Assembly (NCBI GenBank): GCA_033030425.1
Contig: JAUFSD010000007.1
Span: 1,426,001-1,490,000, forward strand
DNA from: Verpa conica
Taxonomy: Eukaryota > Ascomycota > Pezizomycetes > Pezizales > Morchellaceae
Direction of reading: 5' to 3'
DNA: 64,000 nt
Of this stretch, positions 1 through 12,700 are shown one piece after another. Under the pieces are notes generated by a model, which searched no databases, was not told the DNA's origin, and saw only the letters and a program-made list of their open reading frames with translations. Position numbers and translations under genes: made by a program. Within the stretch, counting starts at the first letter, position 1. Each line of letters begins with the position of its first letter.

Positions 1-256
1 GGCTGTGCATAACTATGCATGCATAATCCAAGAAACAATAGAACAACTACCGACTATGGAGTTCGGTAGCACAGCTAGTTTTAAATGTCCGTACGTTCTA
101 ATTAAGCCTTTACTTACGAAAAAAACCGGGGTAAAAAGCAAGCACTTAGAAAGGTGGTTTAGAAAATACAGAAGGAATATTATGAAAAGAGTGAGGGGGT
201 TCGGGTAAACACCAAACTATAATAAAAAAATAGAAGGCGTAGCACTACATTCTCAA
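1..256. other. Left edge, no gene recognised
   Basis: A short open frame on the plus strand (5–208) is rich in basic residues but resembles no family I know and has no supporting context. It is downstream of the 3' end of the carboxylesterase gene and probably holds its 3' untranslated region. Confidence 0.4.
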
Positions 257-2100
<1,844 letters not shown>

Positions 2101-2158
2101 ATGAATTCTGGGCTTTGGGCGTCTTAATACTATAGAAACTCGGAACTGTATTGGTGTA

Positions 2159-2291
2159 CAGCGAAAGGTAAAAAAAAATATCGAGAAACGCGAACTACGA
2201 GAATCAGCGTTCCTATTCGTTCTTTAGGTTTTTGGCGAAGATTCTAGCAGTAGTATTGGCCACAAGACCTTGTTAGCAGACCCGTACGCTG
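2159..2291. mobile_element. TA-flanked MITE, family A, copy 1
   Basis: The 133-bp element is flanked by TA at 2157–2158 and 2292–2293. It shares about 100 bp of near-identical sequence, including CGTTCCTATTCGTTCTTTAG, with the copy at 38420–38558. The left end keeps the terminal repeat (CGAAAGGTAAAAA, then ATCGAGAAAC). The right inner repeat has been lost, although the outer GTACGCTG survives. TA flanks and inverted repeats point to a Tc1/mariner-type non-autonomous element; the superfamily is inference. It lies between the carboxylesterase start and a TATA-like run. Confidence 0.75.
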
Positions 2292-2547
2292 TAGAAGTCC
2301 GGGAAGGAACAGTCTATGCCTATATATATAAAGATTACCCTGGTCTCTCATTCTGAACTCTATCCGATCTTTCTGCAAGGCTTGGTTCTGCAGGTCTTAA
2401 TTACCCTTCTAATCACTATTTGACTCATATCCCAGTTTTTTTTTTGCCGTCATACATTTCAAACGAGGTTACCTAATTGGAACAAAGTACCATATTCTGA
2501 TCTTGATTGAGAATACGCAATCCCTCAGCCTTTTCTCGTTTAAGTTA

Positions 2548-2631
2548 CTTATCTGCCAAGGTAAGAACCAGAGTCAACTTTGTACGGTATGCTGTCGTGC
2601 ACAGGTATTCTGCCATATCCTGGCGAACAAG
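2548..2631. mobile_element. TA-type MITE, family B, short copy
   Basis: About 84 bp. The left end is TA-CTTATCTGCCAAGGTAAGAACCAG and the right end CCTGGCGAACAAG is followed by TC instead of TA. The middle (GTCGTGCACAG followed by a TATTCTGCCATA block) matches the reverse complement of the centre of the element at 4636–4762, so the copy is diverged and inverted relative to that one. Confidence 0.6.
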
Positions 2632-2705
2632 TCTTGACTCTAGAAACCCGCGGGGAATCAATGGCAAATAGGGATTAATAGGAGTAACCCTAATCCGAAT
2701 GACTG

Positions 2706-2840
2706 ACTCGCTAAAAAATATAATTCTCTTAGGACTCACCCCACTACCTCTCGTAGTTTCTTTCTTGAGTTGGGGTTTGTTATCACTATTCAGACTCAAA
2801 GTAAACTGGTTGCTGGTGTAGAATTTATTTTTTAGCGAGT
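2706..2840. mobile_element. Inverted-repeat element, family G
   Basis: ACTCGCTAAAAAATATAATT at the left faces its reverse complement (ATTTATTTTTTAGCGAGT) at the right, about 21 bp each with one indel. A related end, TTTTTCAGCGAGTA, recurs near 2980. Size of about 135 bp and no coding capacity fit a MITE. A TA flank is seen only on the right side. Confidence 0.5.
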
Positions 2841-3265
2841 AGTCTCGATGGGCGGCTGTACAGCATGTGAGAGTATTGGGGATCTTGGTGATCGCTCGTA
2901 TACTGAAAAACAAAGTCTGTCCCCTGGGTGCGCTGCAGCCAACCCACATTAAAAAACAATGTACCCACAAACCAGACTTGATTTTTCAGCGAGTACACTG
3001 CCATAATACAGAATCAAGAAACTGCACTTGAAGGGAGTATTTCATTGGATATTAGGCGATTAGTCAGTGCCCCGGGTAGTCAGCTGTCGATCACCGTGTC
3101 GCCAGCATACAGCTAAATTAAATACCTATGTATTTTTGAGAGAATTTCTTGATCGTATCTTCCAAGCCCGATGGGGCGGTGTTCCTCCCATCCTGTGGGG
3201 CCTGATGAGCTTACTACTCCGGGTTTGGCTAGTTCGTTTTTCAGGGTTTTACCAGGGTGGGTTAG

Positions 3266-3306
3266 GTACTTGAGTTTGTATGGAGCCACGACATAAACTT
3301 AAGTAC
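3266..3306. repeat. Short hairpin
   Basis: GTACTTGAGTTTGTATG at 3266–3282 pairs with CATAAACTTAAGTAC at 3292–3306, with a loop of about 9 nt. It may be the collapsed remains of a TA-flanked element, because both ends read TA-CTT/AAG-TA. Confidence 0.45.
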
Positions 3307-3723
3307 CCTCGGAGGATCAGAACTCCCCCCGAATCCCCCAGGGGACCTCGGAATACGCCAGAGGTTCTCGGAGGTAGCTCCGAAGCGTCTCAGAACGTTA
3401 TTACTCCAGACCCTACAATACATGACCCACGTAAACAGGTAGAGTCTGGGTACGAGACTAAGGTAGTCATATTAACGATAAATTACTTTCGTTATTATAC
3501 AATGATATTTAATGATTACTATGGCTGCATATACATAGTAAATAAAACATGGGATGGGAATGGGTCCCAAAACGTTGAAGTCCTTCCTAAAGATTCAAGT
3601 AACTCAATGGCGAGTAGGGGTCAAAACGGGTAATATAGTTATTGGGATTAGGGCTCGATTTTTGCTGTCATTAATCCCTATTCACCATGTAGGGTATTCG
3701 TCATCGGTGGGTGAATGACTGTA

Positions 3724-3979
3724 CTCGTAGTCTTCAAGTGTTTCCGGAGCACGGTAACAGGGAGCGTCATGTCTTGCCTACTGTCATATTGTATCTTCAA
3801 GGTATAATGCACCTCATGGGTGTTTTGCCTCTAATGTAAGGCCAGCCATTCGCTGAACTTTGTGCTGCCAAAGAATAGGTACCCAAGTTGGCCAATGGCA
3901 CAGGCTTGCAAAAGTGACCTTATAGGAAAGATATGGCGCTCCCAGTTACCGTATTCCGGAAACGCTTGAAGACTACGAG
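3724..3979. mobile_element. TA-flanked MITE, family C
   Basis: A 256-bp element with terminal inverted repeats of about 36 bp. The left arm begins CTCGTAGTCTTCAAG, and the right arm ends CTTGAAGACTACGAG, preceded by TTACCGTATTCCGGAAACG. TA dinucleotides lie at 3722–3723 and 3980–3981. The right TA is also the left TA of the next element, so the two insertions abut. Confidence 0.75.
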
Positions 3980-3981
3980 TA

Positions 3982-4070
3982 CTTGTCCTCCGGTAAGAAC
4001 CAGAAAACGGGGGGTCAATTTTGTATACAAATCGTAACTCTCTGTTTTCTGGTTCTTACCCTGGCTTCCG
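3982..4070. mobile_element. TA-flanked MITE, family B, short copy
   Basis: About 89 bp. The left end CTTGTCCTCCGGTAAGAACC faces GGTTCTTACCCTGG near the right end, and the interior carries AGAAAACGGGGGG and its complement TCTGTTTTCT. The last bases (CTTCCG before TA at 4071) have diverged from the consensus seen at 4762. It is a nearly fold-back element. Confidence 0.65.
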
Positions 4071-4392
4071 TAGTAATATTGCCGGAGGCTCGATAAAATC
4101 TACTCCTGAGCTCTTGTAGGAGCTGACAACCAGAGCTCGACCGGGTAATGCATGTTTACTTAAAGTACATATGTGCATATCACTACGTCCTGAAGAGCCA
4201 TCAGGCGAAAAGCACTGTTTCACGCGTATATATGTATATAGGCTTAGTGTTTAGGACTCTTTTAGCTCTCACTTCTTTATGTGTTCGGTACAAAGCCTCT
4301 AGCTCCCACTTCTAGTAAGGATTTTGATAATTACTACAGTACACTCTCCCTATATATAAGAATACTGCCTATAATAAGAAAAATCACTCATA

Positions 4393-4864
4393 TGGAAGCG
4401 TAAATCGGTCAAAAGTTCGTTTACCACCGGCGGTAAATTAAAGTACAAAAATGCTAGATTCCAGCGCTTGTGCGTGCTATTTTCACTGAGTCCAGCACCC
4501 TGTACTTGAGTCAAAACTAATTTATTGAGACAGGTGCTAAGAAATTAGTGATAGTGTCTTACCTCTCTAGTGGCTTAGTGACTTTGCCACCTAATTAAAT
4601 TAACTAGTGCTAGTTAGGAGTGTTTGACTTAAGTACTTGTCCCCCAGGGTAAGAACCTGAAAACAGGGGGGTCACGATTTGTATGGTAAAATATCTGTGC
4701 ACGACGCCACACCATACAAAATTCCCCCCCCCTGTTTTCTGGTTCTTACCCTGGGGGACAAGTACAAGGTGCTGGAATCTAGCGTTTTTGTACTTTAATT
4801 TACCACCGGTGGGCTTTAATTTACCGCTGGTGGTAAACGAACTTTTGACCGATTTACGCTTCCA
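4393..4864. mobile_element. TA-flanked inverted-repeat element, family D, with nested insertion
   Basis: Long terminal inverted repeats (about 80 bp) begin TGGAAGCGTAAATCGGTCAA at 4393 and end TTGACCGATTTACGCTTCCA at 4864, flanked by TA at 4391–4392 and 4865–4866. Both arms contain short modules of the form TTTACC(A/G)CCGGCGGTAAA. A family B element (4636–4762) sits inside. Without it, family D is about 343 bp. No coding capacity was seen. Confidence 0.75.
4636..4762. mobile_element. TA-flanked fold-back MITE, family B, best copy, nested in family D
   Basis: A 127-bp, almost complete palindrome. The left arm CTTGTCCCCCAGGGTAAGAA and the right arm TTCTTACCCTGGGGGACAAG match perfectly over their outer 20 bp, followed by a (T/A)GAAAACAGGGGGG tract. 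It is flanked by TA at 4634–4635 and 4763–4764. It is the best-preserved family B copy and defines the family ends. Confidence 0.85.
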
Positions 4865-4987
4865 TACATGTTCCTATATTTCTACAAATTTTCTAACATA
4901 GGCCAACATTACCGGAATTCCCCACTGAGACATATTCCGTCATTTTAGACTTGTCTCATCACGAACATTTCTGCATAGTGACTATAA

Positions 4988-5284
4988 GTACAAGGTGCTA
5001 GAATCTAGCGTTTTTATACTTTAATTTACCACTACAGGCGACTCTCCCTATAAGAATACGATCGGGACCGAGAATTTCAAGCAATATAGTGAGAATATTC
5101 CTATAAGAAAGGTTTTCTAGCCGGATCTGGAAGGAATTATTCCAAATATAGTCTAGTGGGGCGTTTTGAGGGGCTACCTACTAAGAATATTCTTATAAAT
5201 AATATTCTTATATACAGAGTTGCCTGTAGTAGGCTTTAATTTACCGCCGGTAGTAAACAAACTTTTGACCGATTTACGCTTCCA
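4988..5284. mobile_element. Family D arm (partial copy), interrupted by family E
   Basis: From ACAAGGTGCTAGAATCTAGC to TTTACGCTTCCA this repeats the right arm of the element ending at 4864. It is split after TTTACCAC by a 192-bp insertion and resumes with GTAGGCTTTAATTTACC. Removing the insert and one TA restores a sequence collinear with 4771–4864. The right TA flank is at 5285–5286. The other arm is absent. Confidence 0.7.
5035..5226. mobile_element. TA-flanked MITE, family E, nested in a family D arm
   Basis: A 192-bp element. The left end CAGGCGACTCTCCCTATAAG and the right end CTTATATACAGAGTTGCCTG form an imperfect inverted repeat of about 24 bp. TA duplications lie at 5033–5034 and 5227–5228. 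A lone fragment resembling its end (ACTCTCCCTATATATAAGAA) occurs near 4343. Confidence 0.75.
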
Positions 5285-5693
5285 TATCACTCAGGTCATA
5301 GTTTTTACTGCATACCAGATTTTGTACCCAGAATAATAAAATCACTTGATAAAAAAAAATTAAGAATAATCACTAATAATATACATTCTCTGTCCCAACT
5401 AGATCAACAAAGTCAGGCTACCACTATTTATAAAAATATCCACGTTATAAGGGTACTGAGATTGGCTCCCAAGCGTATTATTATAGTGAGAGTCTACTGT
5501 AGCATTAGGGCTCTTGTCAACAGGGTGCTTTCTTAAGCCCCCCCAGCCCTGTCTAAACTGTATATACATGTACCTATATACTAGCGATGACGACGGAGAT
5601 AACACCAGGTATAAAAATGGCTATGAAATCACATGTATCAATATAGCTTGTAACCCGAAAAAATTAACAGCAGAGCAGAGAACGATGTTGATC

Positions 5694-5739
5694 GGTTCTC
5701 TTAAACTCGTACGTGGATATTAATACGTTTAAGAGAACC
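5694..5739. repeat. Hairpin
   Basis: GGTTCTCTTAAAC at 5694–5706 is the exact reverse complement of GTTTAAGAGAACC at 5727–5739, around a 20-nt AT-rich loop. There is no clear duplication at its edges. Function unknown. Confidence 0.4.
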
Positions 5740-7361
5740 CCTTAAAGAACACGCGGTATTATTATGATGGCTAGGATGCCGATCCCATAACACGTTAAAG
5801 AATGCTGCCTCTCCTTTAAAATTATGGTGGCTCAACATAAAACTACAGTTTTGTCAGCTGAAAACTAGCCAATGGAGCTAGAATGTTGGAATATTGGCCT
5901 CTATTTGGGGCGGAGCAGCTTTGCCGGACTACGGGATAATCTTACGGAACCCGACCCGAGAAATCAGTGGCTTACGTGTAGAAAATGCTTCAGACTTACC
6001 GAAAATGGTGAGATATACAATTTTACACGTAGGTTTCGGATTGAATTTCGTGAGATTATATGGTAGTCACAAGGTTAGTTGAGATTTTGTCATTGCTCTG
6101 TATGTAGACATGTAGCTATATAGGAAGATCTATCAGTCGTGGTAAGCGCCGTTTAGGCTTGAGCCCCCCCCCCAAAAAAAAAAAAAACCGATACGAGGGA
6201 TTATTTGTCCTTTACTCATAGACAAACCGTATCTACCGGATTCTCTTGGGTAGCTATGACTATTCTTGACCTATGAAAACTACGTATATATAACATTTTT
6301 TAATTTATACTCGAGACGACGCCCGCCAGCGCCCAAGAGATCTTTGGCCAGTGGGGCGTCGCATGCCCTTCATGAAGCGGCCAATCAGAAACCCGCTAGG
6401 CCTTGCACCTTATAACCCTTTCGCTTCGTTCAGGGCATAGAACACCTAGGCTATCAGTGAGAACGGCCCCTGAGTGAGCGCCAATCAGATGTAACTGTGA
6501 CTTTATCACCCAACCGTTAAGAAAGTAGCTATTTTCAGCCTAGATTATGAATCTGTGTACTATATTACCATAAATCATACACTAAATATCTGTTTTTTGT
6601 GTCTATATTTGAAATTTGTGCTGCTCAAGTTCTCATGGATAAGCCCTGGCCTCGATAGAAGAAAGCCTAGCCCTTATTACAAACAGCCCAACTTTCGTAA
6701 ACCTGATTGGCATTCGCTGAGGATTATTATCACTGATGCCCTGGGTGGTCTAGTTCCTGGAGTGTGTGAAATATTGTTTTACTGATCTATCAGTAGGCCT
6801 ATATGATCATAAGATTGATCTATCTCACTTTATTCTATTTATAATTCATTTAGAGTTTTCACCTGCTTATTAATTTATAAAATGGCTATCTAGGATTTGT
6901 CTTTAATAGATTACCGTCAGATATGGGGAGGGGGGTTACAATTTATTTAATTAAATATTTGAAAAAGGGGAGACGAAGTTTTCAGGCTTGTAATCAGTAG
7001 TTTTTATGATTTTAGTGCCTACGTGTATGTTGCTGAATTTTAAGCTTTGGCTGAGACTAGATACGTAGGGACGTACTTAAAGGAATGGTCTAAATGTAGT
7101 TACCTTATTTCTTAATGAAGGTTCGATTTCAAATTAGGATATATTTTCTCTAGATTTTAGGTTAATTAAGTTTATTTATGGGCTTTGTTATTCGAGTGAT
7201 AGCCTATGAGTATTCATTGTCGATAATATCTAAGCTATTATTGTAATCTAGCTCACTAACTTGATTTGGAAATACGATGTGGAGTACGCTAGTCGATATT
7301 CACTAGTAGATAGATAGATAGATAGATCGCTTGTCACCTCTTAGAGAATACAGAATATATC
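5740..7361. other. AT-rich intergenic DNA
   Basis: No open frame here resembles a known protein. It includes a homopolymer junction of 10 C then 14 A (6164–6187) and a short (TAGA)n microsatellite at 7307–7326, just before the LINE-like insertion. Confidence 0.6.
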
Positions 7362-7777
7362 ATCACCTTCCAACTACACCCCCATCACCTTAGATGATAT
7401 GCTGTACCCCGCAGAGGAAAAGAATTGGACGTGGGGAGCGCTGATGTGGAGAGAGTTTAAAAGGAAAAGTAGAGCAAGAAGAGCAGAAAGAGGGGAAATT
7501 AGAGCAGAGGAGATAGAAGACCAAGATCGGGAAGAGGAGTGGGGATGGGGTGATATGTGGGAAGAAGAACTGAGCAGCATACAAGGAGGACTTGGAGACG
7601 CAGAGGAAGAATAGGAATGAAGAGACTAAGGCGTTATATTTTTGTTTTACTATTGTGTTTATTTTATTTTTATTTTTGTTTTTGCTATTAGTGGATTTTG
7701 TGCGGGTACCATAACCTAAGGGTTGCATGTACTTAAATGATAAATTCATTCATTCATTCATCACCTTCCAACTATAC
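7362..7777 (+). mobile_element. Probable 5'-truncated LINE insertion with 18-bp target duplication
   Basis: ATCACCTTCCAACTA(C/T)AC occurs at 7362–7379 and again at 7760–7777, identical except for one base. The 380 bp between ends in four ATTC units (7744–7759). Upstream of the tail is a sequence of the kind seen at LINE 3' ends (GGTACCATAACCTAAGGG), and the left part is open on the plus strand to 7614 with a highly charged peptide. A long target duplication plus a simple-repeat tail is the mark of target-primed reverse transcription. Which LINE clade is unknown. Confidence 0.65.
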
Positions 7778-9744
7778 ACAGCTTGCTAGTTCTGAATAGA
7801 AGCGGGCCACAACGGTTATAGCTGTAACAACGCTCTATCTTAACAAAGCCATAGAATTAAAAGAATAATAGGTGCTTAAGATTTTAATATATATTGGATT
7901 GTTTTTAAATTCCTTACTTGGACTTTTTGGGTTTGTTATATATGTTTATTGGGTTTATTTGCGTACGTTAATTGCTATGGTCGTTTTTGCTAGCTTGTAG
8001 TAATTTCTTATGAGTGCTGTTATTGAAGTAGGTTAGTTTTTCTGCACTCTATGTGGCTTGGCCTATGAGGATTCATAGACAAGGGTTTGCAGCCTTCATA
8101 GTGCTACTCACTTTGTGGCAAGTCTGCTCTGTCCGGAATTCAGCTTGGCCTGTGGGAGTTGCTGAGGAGATATCCGCTATTACTAGTAGTAGATGAGACT
8201 AGGTATATGAACTTGTATTAGATTCTTTTTTGCATTACATTATGTGGGTTTCTGGAACCACAGGTTTCTTGGGGCCTTTGGAAGTCCATTGAAACCTATC
8301 TATACGGGGTATCAATCACCGCCTTGAACGACGTACTGCTAGAACATAATCTGCCTTGTTCCGTGTAGCTCCGCTCTATGTGTTAAAAATAAAACCCTAT
8401 CGTGGTAGGAGCCTATCTACGATCCAAGTACTTAATGGATGCATAAGGGAGGAATCGGATCTGTTTTCGTTACGTCCGCCATAATATATACGTATTAGGT
8501 TAAAATCTCTATTCTTAGGGCTAAGAGATCATAAGAGAAAAAATAAATATATGTTCAGGCCGCCAGCCTTCACTTGAAGCTTGCGTCGTCATGTCGCTAT
8601 CATCAACAACCGCGTGTGTGTGCGTGTGTGTGCGTGCGTGCGTGCGTGTGTGTGTGTGTGTTGCATATATGTGCAAGCACCCGGGGGCATATGAGCCGAT
8701 CATTCTTCGGAAGAAAGTACCTGTATACCAAGTTTAGTGATTTATGAACGTGGGACGGTATTTCATGGGCCCATCGACCTGTCTGTTCAGATATCGATAT
8801 TTTTTGTTCGCACTTCGCACTTCTTAAGAGAGGGCCAAGTAAGGAAAGGCCCATGTGAATTGACTAATATTCCTATAGTAATAGTAATAATAGTAGTAAT
8901 ATTGGTGGGTTATGTTACTCATTTTAGAAGAGTAGAAGTTTCTAATGTTTCATTTAATGTCATGGTGCATGTGGTAGATGCTCTATAAGTGCGAAATTAT
9001 ATGTGTGTAAATATATTTGGTTAGATATATACCTCTGAGTTACTAGCTAGGGATTAGATAACGTGGGGTGTTTGCCTGAAATAGACAAGGATTAGTTCAA
9101 TCTAGGAGCTATTCCGCTAAAGAAGTTTCGAGAAATGTAGATAAGCCCCAAACAGAAGAAAGGTTACAGGAAATACATCTAGCTAGGCTGGGAGATCTCG
9201 GTTTCTAGTGATTTATATTTGCCCATCAACATATAATTTGAGGTTTATAAGTAGAGTAGGTGTCGTAACTTGGGACTTGTGGAGTTTGTCGATTTCGGCT
9301 TGGAGTTAAAGCTATAATCAAGTAGATATCGTAGAAAATCATGGAGGTATTTGTTAATACCTAGTAGACTATCGTCTAGAAAAACATCTGCTTGATATGT
9401 ATATTGGGTGGGTGTAGTCGTTGGTTACACCGGATTACCCCGCTGTGATTGATCCGTGCTGAGGGCTGCCCGCCTTAACCTTGCATAAACAAGCTTCATA
9501 AAAATTCAGAGGAAATTCTTCAGGGAGGGTTTATTAAGTAGTAGATTATATTCTGCTCAACTAAGTTTTAAAAACCAACACATTGAGGTAAGAAACTAGT
9601 ATTTTGATTTGCATGCTTGGGCGCTAATTTCACGAGCCGCAGAAAACCATAACATTTGAGGTCTTTTCCATACCCAAACACTTCTTCAAATTAAGCTCTA
9701 TATTAATTCGACAAATTTTTTTTTTCATAAACTGCCTTGAACAA
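7778..9744. other. AT-rich intergenic DNA upstream of the RdRP gene
   Basis: No protein-coding gene recognised. It contains a TG/CG-rich microsatellite at 8612–8660. The last few hundred bases must carry the promoter and 5' leader of the plus-strand RdRP gene, but no clear TATA element stands out. Confidence 0.55.
8612..8660. repeat. GTGTGTGC-type microsatellite
   Basis: About 49 bp of alternating GT with interspersed GC units (GTGTGTGTGC, GTGCGTGC, GTGTGTGT). Open frames on the opposite strand here (Thr-His repeats) are products of the repeat. Confidence 0.85.
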
Positions 9745-12700
9745 ATGGATATCTTTATTCGCTGCATCCCTTTCCACGCTACCCAGAAAGACTTAAGGAG
9801 CGCCCTCGACCCCCACCTCAAAGAGATTGGTGTGGTAGCATATTCCGTGCGAATATTTACTGCAGTACGGAATAAGAGTAAGAAGGGAGGACTTGGGACC
9901 CTGAGTCTCCCAACCGAGGAAGCTGGTCTGCAGTTCCTCGAGTTCTTTGGACAAAGGCCAGGAAATCGCCCTCCCCAAATACAAATATTAGTCTTATCTC
10001 GCAAGATATCTTGCACGCGCAGTGAAAAGCCCATGGACAAACATTTGATAATGTCTCTTGCTAAAGAGCAACGAGACAAAACCCTCAAGAACTCCCAACG
10101 CGCCCAACAAATTACGCCCCAAAACCTGAAAAAGTCTTATGACATCGACCTGATCGAATGTGGCGTTTGGTCCCCAGAAGCAAGGAGTGTGCCAATGTAC
10201 GAGGCGTACTACTCGAAAGAAGTCAAAGGAAGACTTTTACTCAGAGCTAAAGGAGCTTCTGTTGAATTCCAGGACAATAAATTGGATACATTCGATCCCA
10301 AGACTCTAGAGCCACTTATACAACGCAAAGCAGGGGTGGTGCGGATCAATAAGACCATCTCAATGTTGTATCCAACCATATCTTCGATCATCACTTCGGA
10401 ATCGCAGACTGGCGAGATTATCTTCACTCTTCATCGAGCACCTAGAATATATCGCCAGGTTGTTTCAGACAATGTAAGCGGTATGAACCTGGAGGATCTA
10501 TTCAACGCCCTACAGATTCAAAGGACTAGGAAGTACGAAGAGGAACAACTCCCAGTCGAAAGAACATCTAGTCTAGATATGGAACACGCCTGCTTCGCAC
10601 CCTTCGCCTTTGTCTACCGATTCCGCCTTAAAGAACCTAAAGATGTTGATATGTTTAAACGCTTCTCCGGCAAGAAAGGTGTTCCGGAAATAAAGCTGCA
10701 GCGAACGACCTTACGTCCCGATAGAGGGTTGTTTCTAAAGTCCTTTACAGAACTCTCTGCGAAGATACAGACCGACTTCGACTTCGCTGTCGCATTTCAG
10801 CTGAACGCACTTTTTGCCAATGGTATCCTTCCACCATATGCCATCGTCCAATTGCTCCCATACGTATCTGAGTTGGTCGTGAGGCTTGGGACTAGGAAAA
10901 CCGCCGTTATCATGCAGGACTTTTTGGGTGAGCTGCGACCAGCTGACCCATTAGGTGAACTCGATACCTTGTCGCATAATTCCCTGTTCAAGATTCTGCA
11001 AAAGTGCATTGAAGATTATGATCGTCTTCTCTCACATGCCTCAGGCACAGACGAATTGCACGAAGAAGCTGGTATGTCTTACATATATCACGCGACGATT
11101 ACGCCTACTGGATGCTACTTCTATGGGCCTAAACCGGAGATGCAGAATCGAGTGCTTCGGAAGTATCCACTTCATCATAGGTACTTTTTGCGAGTGCTTT
11201 TCGGGGATGAGGATGGTGATCAGCTCATGTTCGAACCTAAAGTTACCCATCGTCTGATCTACGACGGTCAATTTCGATACTACCTTGGGCCCGGGGGGAA
11301 TGGGATCGTGATTGCTGGAAGATCATTCAAGTTTCTAGGATTTTCAAGTTCTTCTTTGAGGACCAACAGTTGCTGGTTTATGGCTCCGTTCGAGCTCAAC
11401 GGTGAGCAGCTTGATGCCGCAAAGATCATCACCAATTTGGGTGACTTCTCTAGCATTACTTGCCCTGGCAGGTGTGCAGCTCGTATTGGACAAGCCTTTA
11501 GCGATACTGTTGGGTCTATCGAGGTGCCCCCAGATTCAGAGGTCGAGATCCCAGATATTGAACGGAGCGGTCGTTGCTTTAGTGATGGTGTCGGTACGAT
11601 ATCTCAGGACATGCTGGAGTTCATCTGGGCCGGATCTGAAAAGCTGTATAAGAATCAGTCCACGGTATTCCAGATTCGTTTTGCTGGTGCCAAAGGTGTA
11701 GTTTCGCTTGACACACGCCTCAAAGGAAGCCAACTGTGTCTTCGCCCGTCAATGATCAAGTTCCGTGGCTCGAACGATCGGAACATAGAGATATGTTCTA
11801 CACCAGGCTGGCTTCCGATGGTGCTGAACAGACCACTAATAAAGCTTCTGGAAGACCTTGGAGTAGAGCGACAAGCTTTCATGGATCTGCAGCAAGATGC
11901 TATCGAGAGACTTCGTGAGTCTACAACATCCCCAATTCTGGCCGCACATTTCTTAAAACTTCAGAGTGTTACATCGGGGCCTGTCAAATTACCGTGGATG
12001 ATGGAAAAACTCAATACCGCCCTGAAATTAGATTTTAGGAACGATGCATTCCTGGAACGTGCTTTCGAGCTTGCGCTCGTGACAGCCTTGCGGGACCTTA
12101 AACATCGTGCAAGGATCCCGGTTCAAAACGGGATGACACTTATTGGTATTGTTGACGAAACAGGATTTCTCAAGGAAGGGGAAATCTACTGCCCATATAG
12201 ATTCGATGACGGCGGAGAAGGTGCGGTGGAGGGATACGTTCTGATTACCAGGTCTCCAGTTCACCACCCTGGTGACACCCAGATGGCTGTAGCGGTAAAA
12301 GAAGAGAATATACCAAAAGACTCTCCCCTCAGAGCACTTAGAAATGTCGTTATATTTTCCCAACATGGCAGTCGGGATCTTCCTAGCATGCTGTCAGGTG
12401 GAGATCTCGACGGAGGTGAGAATTTATGCCTTTCGATATATCTATATATTTAAGCTAACGTAGGTAAGATCTCTATAATATTATATACGACCCTAGATTC
12501 TCCCTTAGTAAGCTTTACGACCCAGCAGAGTACCCTCGACTCCCACCCAAGGACCTTGGCCGCTCAGTTACCTTGAATGATATCGTGGACTTTTTTCTTG
12601 ATTTTATGCAAAACAATCTCCTTGGTTTGATCAGTAGCCGGCATCTCATCATCGCTGACAAGGAAAAAGAGGGTGTGAACCACCCAGATTGTCTGAAGTT

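Noticed and set aside
3280..3633. 117-codon plus-strand frame in the MITE region
   Set aside because: Low-complexity opening and no domain; it lies among repeats with no supporting splice sites.
8521..8854. Minus-strand frames rich in Thr-His
   Set aside because: They are translations of the GT/GC microsatellite at 8612–8660.
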